Below are positions 61,199 to 64,000 of a stretch of DNA of 64,000 nucleotides, piece by piece. The translations under genes were made by a program, and so were the position numbers. The stretch spans positions 186,001-250,000 of the forward strand of contig CAJTFN010000006.1 in assembly GCA_910575815.1 (NCBI GenBank), given 5' to 3'. Under the pieces are notes generated by a model. The model ran no database searches and was not told the DNA's origin. It saw nothing but the letters and a program-made list of their open reading frames with translations. The DNA comes from Oscillospiraceae bacterium. GTDB taxonomy: Bacteria; Bacillota; Clostridia; Oscillospirales; Oscillospiraceae. Numbering within the stretch: position 1 is the stretch's first letter; each line of letters opens with the position of its first letter.

Positions 61199-61226
61199 TT
61201 GCAATTCCAAAACTTGCTGATATAAT
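61199..61226 (+). promoter_or_regulatory. sigma-A promoter of the DeoR gene
   Basis: -35 TTGCAA (61199-61204), 16-nt spacer, consensus -10 TATAAT (61221-61226). A partial palindrome TTACA-N6-TGTAA (61156-61171) lies between the divergent genes. Confidence 0.75.
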
Positions 61227-61266
61227 AAAGGCAATCTCTTCAAAATATTGCTGTGAGGTGTACCGA

Positions 61267-62043
61267 ATGAGGCTGGATCGCTTGTCACGAATCGAAAATT
61301 ACATTATGCAGCAAGAACATGTATCTCTGGAGAATTTGGCCGAGAAGTTCCAATTATCCGTCAATACCGCCCGCAGAGACGTGATTGAGCTGGAAAAGCG
61401 GGGATGCATCCTTCGAATCCGAGGCGGCGCCATGGCAAAGGGTCCCATCCGCTCCCCCGAGGAGATCGACACCCGGCACCAGAAAAACGCTGATGCCAAA
61501 CGCGTCATCGGCTCCCTGGCGGCGAAGCTGGTGCAGCCCGGACAGACCATTTTTATCGACGCGGGCTCCACCACCCGGAACATCGTTCCGCACCTGAACA
61601 AGACTCCGGACATCACCATCATCACCAGCAGCGTCAACGTCCTGGTGGAGGCCACCCGGCTCCCCGGCATTACACTGATCGTTCTGGGCGGAGAGTATTC
61701 CGCAACGTCTGACTCCTTTCACAGCTACACCTCCATCTCCGATATGGAAAATTTCAATTTCGATCTGGCCTTTCTCGGCACCACCGGCCTCTCCATTGAC
61801 GGCGGCCTCACCACGGCCACCTTTATGGAGGCCGCCATCAAAGCCACCGCCATGCGGCGGGCCAAGGAAACGGTGGTGGTAGCCGACCAGAGCAAATTTG
61901 GTATCCGCTCCACTTCTAAATTCGCAAATCTCTCCGAGGCCTCTACCATCGTGTCCGATCACGCCCCCTCCAAAGAGATCACCGCCTATTGTCAAAACGG
62001 CGGTATTCAGCTCATTACGGCGGAGGCGGACTCAATGTTGTAA
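61267..62043 (+). CDS. DeoR-family sugar-phosphate-responsive repressor
   Basis: A 258-residue regulator. The N-terminal HTH is RLSRIENYIMQQEHVSLENLAEKFQLSVNTARRDVIELEKRGCILRIRGGA; the C-terminal DeoRC domain includes IFIDAGSTTRNIVPHL, VTSSVNVLVE-like ITSSVNVLVEATR, LGGEY and the terminal VADQSKFG. Such repressors release DNA when they bind a pathway sugar phosphate. GAGGTG precedes ATG 61267. Divergent from pfkB, it is the likely regulator of pfkB and of the aldolase-TRAP operon. Confidence 0.93.
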   Translation: MRLDRLSRIENYIMQQEHVSLENLAEKFQLSVNTARRDVIELEKRGCILRIRGGAMAKGPIRSPEEIDTRHQKNADAKRVIGSLAAKLVQPGQTIFIDAGSTTRNIVPHLNKTPDITIITSSVNVLVEATRLPGITLIVLGGEYSATSDSFHSYTSISDMENFNFDLAFLGTTGLSIDGGLTTATFMEAAIKATAMRRAKETVVVADQSKFGIRSTSKFANLSEASTIVSDHAPSKEITAYCQNGGIQLITAEADSML

Positions 62044-62200
62044 GAATTGTGGTAGATATTTGGATTATAGCGAACCATTCTTTCAATTACAATACTATTT
62101 TTAAATTTCTACCATTTATTTAACAATTAGCAACTCTTTTATTCTTTGACACGCAGTAAATTGGGAGGAACAAAGCAAAGACTCTCAAAAGGCACCAATT

Positions 62201-62230
62201 AAGGCGAGGCAGGTCACCCCGCCTCGCCTT
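62201..62230. terminator. bidirectional terminator-like hairpin
   Basis: A perfect 10-bp stem AAGGCGAGGC/GCCTCGCCTT with a 10-nt loop between the convergent DeoR and LysR genes. The T-run is short. Confidence 0.7.
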
Positions 62231-62251
62231 GACGCTTCTTCCAATTCCCCA

Positions 62252-63145
62252 CTAGACCAAACAGCGGCAGATATTCATCAGATAATCCTTCAGCAACCGG
62301 AGTTCCGGATCCTCCATCCGCTCTCGAAGGCAGACAAAGCTCATACTCAAGTAGGACTCCGGCACAAGGGGAATGGCCTTGATTCCAAAATAGGTGGCAA
62401 ATGAGAGTGGCCCCAACGTGATGCCCTTTCCCCGCTCCACCAGCATCATAATGGTATCGATGCCGTCGGAGCGATAAACCTTGTTCCACCGGATGCCATG
62501 GGACAAAAAAGCCTGACAGATCATTTTGTCCTCCGGGGAGTTCTCCAGGCCGGTAATGATCGTCCGTCCCTCCAGCTGCTGGAGCTCCACCGTATCCAGC
62601 ATGGCCAGCGCGTCATCAAAAGAGGTCAGGATGCACTGCCGCTCCGAAATCAGTTCGCAGGAAAAAAACCGCTTGGAATCCACATACCCGGAGGGGTCCG
62701 GGAAACGGTCCAGGGCCAGATCCAACGACCCATCCTCGATGTTGGAGAGAAAATCCCCGCAGGCTTCGGTTACCAGCGTTACATTCGTCTCCGGGCGGCC
62801 GTCAAAAAAGTGCATCAGCGGGTCGAACAAATTGTTCGTATAGACTCGGGTGCCGATGCCGATGCGAAGGTGCTTCCGAACCTGCCGCTTGTTCTGATCC
62901 ATCACATTCAGCAGCTGATACCACGCCTGCTCCACCACTTGTGCATTTTTATAGAAAAGCTCCCCCTGGGCCGTCAGCCGTACCCCCTGGGGCTCCCGCT
63001 GAAACAGGGAAACTCCCAGCTCCTCCTCCAGCTTCTTCATTTGCAGAGACAATGCCGGTTGAGAGATAAACAGGCTGGCGGCGGCTTTGGATATGTTCTG
63101 ATGCCTGGCCACAGCCAGCGCGTACAGCATCTGTGTAAGGTTCAT
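62252..63145 (-). CDS. LysR-family transcriptional regulator
   Basis: A 297-residue LTTR. The N-terminal HTH is MLYALAVARHQNISKAAASLFISQPALSLQMKKLEEELGVSLFQR; the effector domain starts after LRIGIGTRVY. Start ATG 63145 has AGGAG. It is divergent from iorA, and a CTTATG-N11-CATAAG box lies between the two genes, so it probably controls iorA and itself in response to an aromatic keto acid or related signal. Effector inferred only from the neighbour. Confidence 0.92.
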   Translation of the reverse strand: MNLTQMLYALAVARHQNISKAAASLFISQPALSLQMKKLEEELGVSLFQREPQGVRLTAQGELFYKNAQVVEQAWYQLLNVMDQNKRQVRKHLRIGIGTRVYTNNLFDPLMHFFDGRPETNVTLVTEACGDFLSNIEDGSLDLALDRFPDPSGYVDSKRFFSCELISERQCILTSFDDALAMLDTVELQQLEGRTIITGLENSPEDKMICQAFLSHGIRWNKVYRSDGIDTIMMLVERGKGITLGPLSFATYFGIKAIPLVPESYLSMSFVCLRERMEDPELRLLKDYLMNICRCLV

Positions 63146-63512
63146 AATCCATCTCCTGTCCAACGAGATATTTGTTTTGCTTATGTCTGTATTATACATA
63201 AGTATTTCAAATCCTTCAAGTCTTTTTGTATTATATTGTCAACAGACTTGAAAAAGCGCGGCCCGCGCCTTTTCATCCGGCGGGAAAATGGCCCACCGGG
63301 CGCGCAACGCGCGCGCGTGTTGCCTATGGAGCGCAAAGCGAGGCCCCCCGTGGTCCCCAGCGGCATCTGCCGCAGAGTTCCCGGATTCAAAAAGAATTTT
63401 CCGGGAGGCGTTTTGGCTTGGAAAGTACCTGTATGGAAAAGCAGCGCGCTTTGGTTCCCTTTGAGGGCGCTCAAGCAGGAACCGGCGCCATGGCAGGAAA
63501 GGTGGAATCATT
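63146..63512. other. 367-nt divergent control region, LysR-iorA
   Basis: Holds the perfect LTTR-type palindrome CTTATG-N11-CATAAG (63180-63202), a longer inverted pair CAAGTCT/AGACTTG (63217-63223, 63244-63250) and a weak plus-strand promoter (-35 TTCAAA 63206-63211, -10 TATTAT 63229-63234). From 63250 the leader is GC-rich with an alternating CGCGCGCG tract near 63308. No gene seen. Confidence 0.6.
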
Positions 63513-64000
63513 ATGAAACAACATCTGCTCTCCGGCAACGAGGCCATCGCGCGGGGCGCGTACGAGGCCGGTGTAAAGGTTTGCTCCGCGTATCCCGGAA
63601 CCCCAAGCACGGAAATTTTTGAGAATTTGCCCCAATATCAGGACGTGCTCTACTGCGAATGGGCCCCCAACGAAAAGGTGGCCACCGAGGTGGCCTACGG
63701 CGCGGCCATGGCCGGCGTCCGCAGCCTCTGCGCCATGAAGCACGTGGGCGTCAATGTGGCGGCGGACCCCATTTTCACGGCGGCTTACGATGGCGTTTCC
63801 AAGGGCTTTGTCATCGTCTCCGCCGACGATCCCAGCATGCACTCCTCTCAGAACGAGCAGGATAACCGCTACTACGCCAAGTTCGCTCGGATGGCTCTGG
63901 TGGAACCCTCGGACTCTCAGGAGTGCCTGGACTTCATAAAGGCGGCCTATGACATCTCCGAGCGCTTTGACATGCCCGTCCTCTTCCGCACCACCACCCG
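63513..64000 (+). CDS. iorA: indolepyruvate:ferredoxin oxidoreductase alpha subunit (partial)
   Basis: Only the first 162 codons lie in the window; the frame is open to the edge. KQHLLSGNEAIARGAYEAGVKVCSAYPGTPSTEI, then EWAPNEKVATEVAYGAAMAGVRSLCAMKHVGVNVAADP are the pyrimidine-domain motifs of IorA, and VIVSADDPSMHSSQNEQDNRYYAKFA is characteristic. The enzyme oxidatively decarboxylates aryl pyruvates from aromatic amino acids to aryl-acetyl-CoA, reducing ferredoxin. ATG 63513 has AGGAAAGGTGG upstream. iorB is expected just beyond the window. Confidence 0.94.
   Translation, partial: MKQHLLSGNEAIARGAYEAGVKVCSAYPGTPSTEIFENLPQYQDVLYCEWAPNEKVATEVAYGAAMAGVRSLCAMKHVGVNVAADPIFTAAYDGVSKGFVIVSADDPSMHSSQNEQDNRYYAKFARMALVEPSDSQECLDFIKAAYDISERFDMPVLFRTTT

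Noticed and set aside
63301..63320. alternating CG tract, possible Z-DNA
   Set aside because: Too short and no flanking evidence; noted only in the spacer description.

Overview
The window reads as chromosomal DNA of a GC-rich, strictly anaerobic, gut-type Firmicute, most likely an Oscillospiraceae (Flavonifractor/Intestinimonas-like). That placement is an inference from three things: the hrcA-grpE-dnaK-dnaJ order behind a perfect CIRCE element, the strong AGGAGG-type ribosome sites and sigma-A promoters, and the gene content (mucin-sugar kinase nahK, bile-salt-hydrolase-family enzyme, indolepyruvate:ferredoxin oxidoreductase, TRAP transporters). I see no rRNA, tRNA, CRISPR array, insertion sequence or prophage.

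Layout. 1-7.6 kb (minus strand): a membrane-anchored glycosidase-like protein, rpiB, and the heat-shock operon hrcA-grpE-dnaK-dnaJ ending in a PHP phosphatase. 7.8-13.9 kb: aminotransferase, Crp/Fnr regulator, hotdog thioesterase, a DUF951 gene translationally coupled to an unlisted 31-residue membrane peptide, an S1-domain protein, rarA and an anchored hypothetical. 14.1-25.1 kb (plus strand): an N-acetylhexosamine locus. galE, a sugar nucleotidyltransferase, nahK and a PocR/AraC regulator form one operon; a carbohydrate ABC transporter, nagB, nagA and a UgpC/MsmK-type ATPase follow, the last behind an elaborately folded leader. 25.2-33.9 kb: YdeI-like protein, rhodanese, ECF sigma/anti-sigma pair, an orphan 59-residue gene with its own promoter and terminator, GH36 alpha-galactosidase, a small hypothetical, a Kef-type antiporter and a YcxB-like protein. 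34.0-40.5 kb (minus): malate/lactate dehydrogenase-family enzyme, malic enzyme, HAD phosphatase and a C4-dicarboxylate-type TRAP transporter. 40.5-41.6 kb is an AT-rich stretch without a convincing gene.

41.6-49.5 kb is a signalling block: a LytTR regulator, a BlaI/BlaR1-type repressor-protease pair with an unrecognised ectodomain, and a 1253-residue protein in which an ECF-type sigma factor is joined by one membrane segment and a Ser/Glu minisatellite linker to a large repeated Ig-like ectodomain. The last is the most unusual gene here. 49.6-53.0 kb: a penicillin-V-acylase/bile-salt-hydrolase-family gene and a MATE exporter, divergent from a MerR regulator, with a 19-bp-spacer MerR-type promoter between them.

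53.2-62.0 kb: a ketose or sugar-acid catabolic locus under a DeoR regulator: PfkB kinase, class II aldolase, second TRAP transporter, split transketolase and a tagatose-3-epimerase-family protein. 62.2-64.0 kb: a LysR regulator divergent from iorA, which is cut by the window end.

Coordinates for CDS starts are my choice after inspecting ribosome sites. Functions are assigned from remembered family motifs, not from searches.
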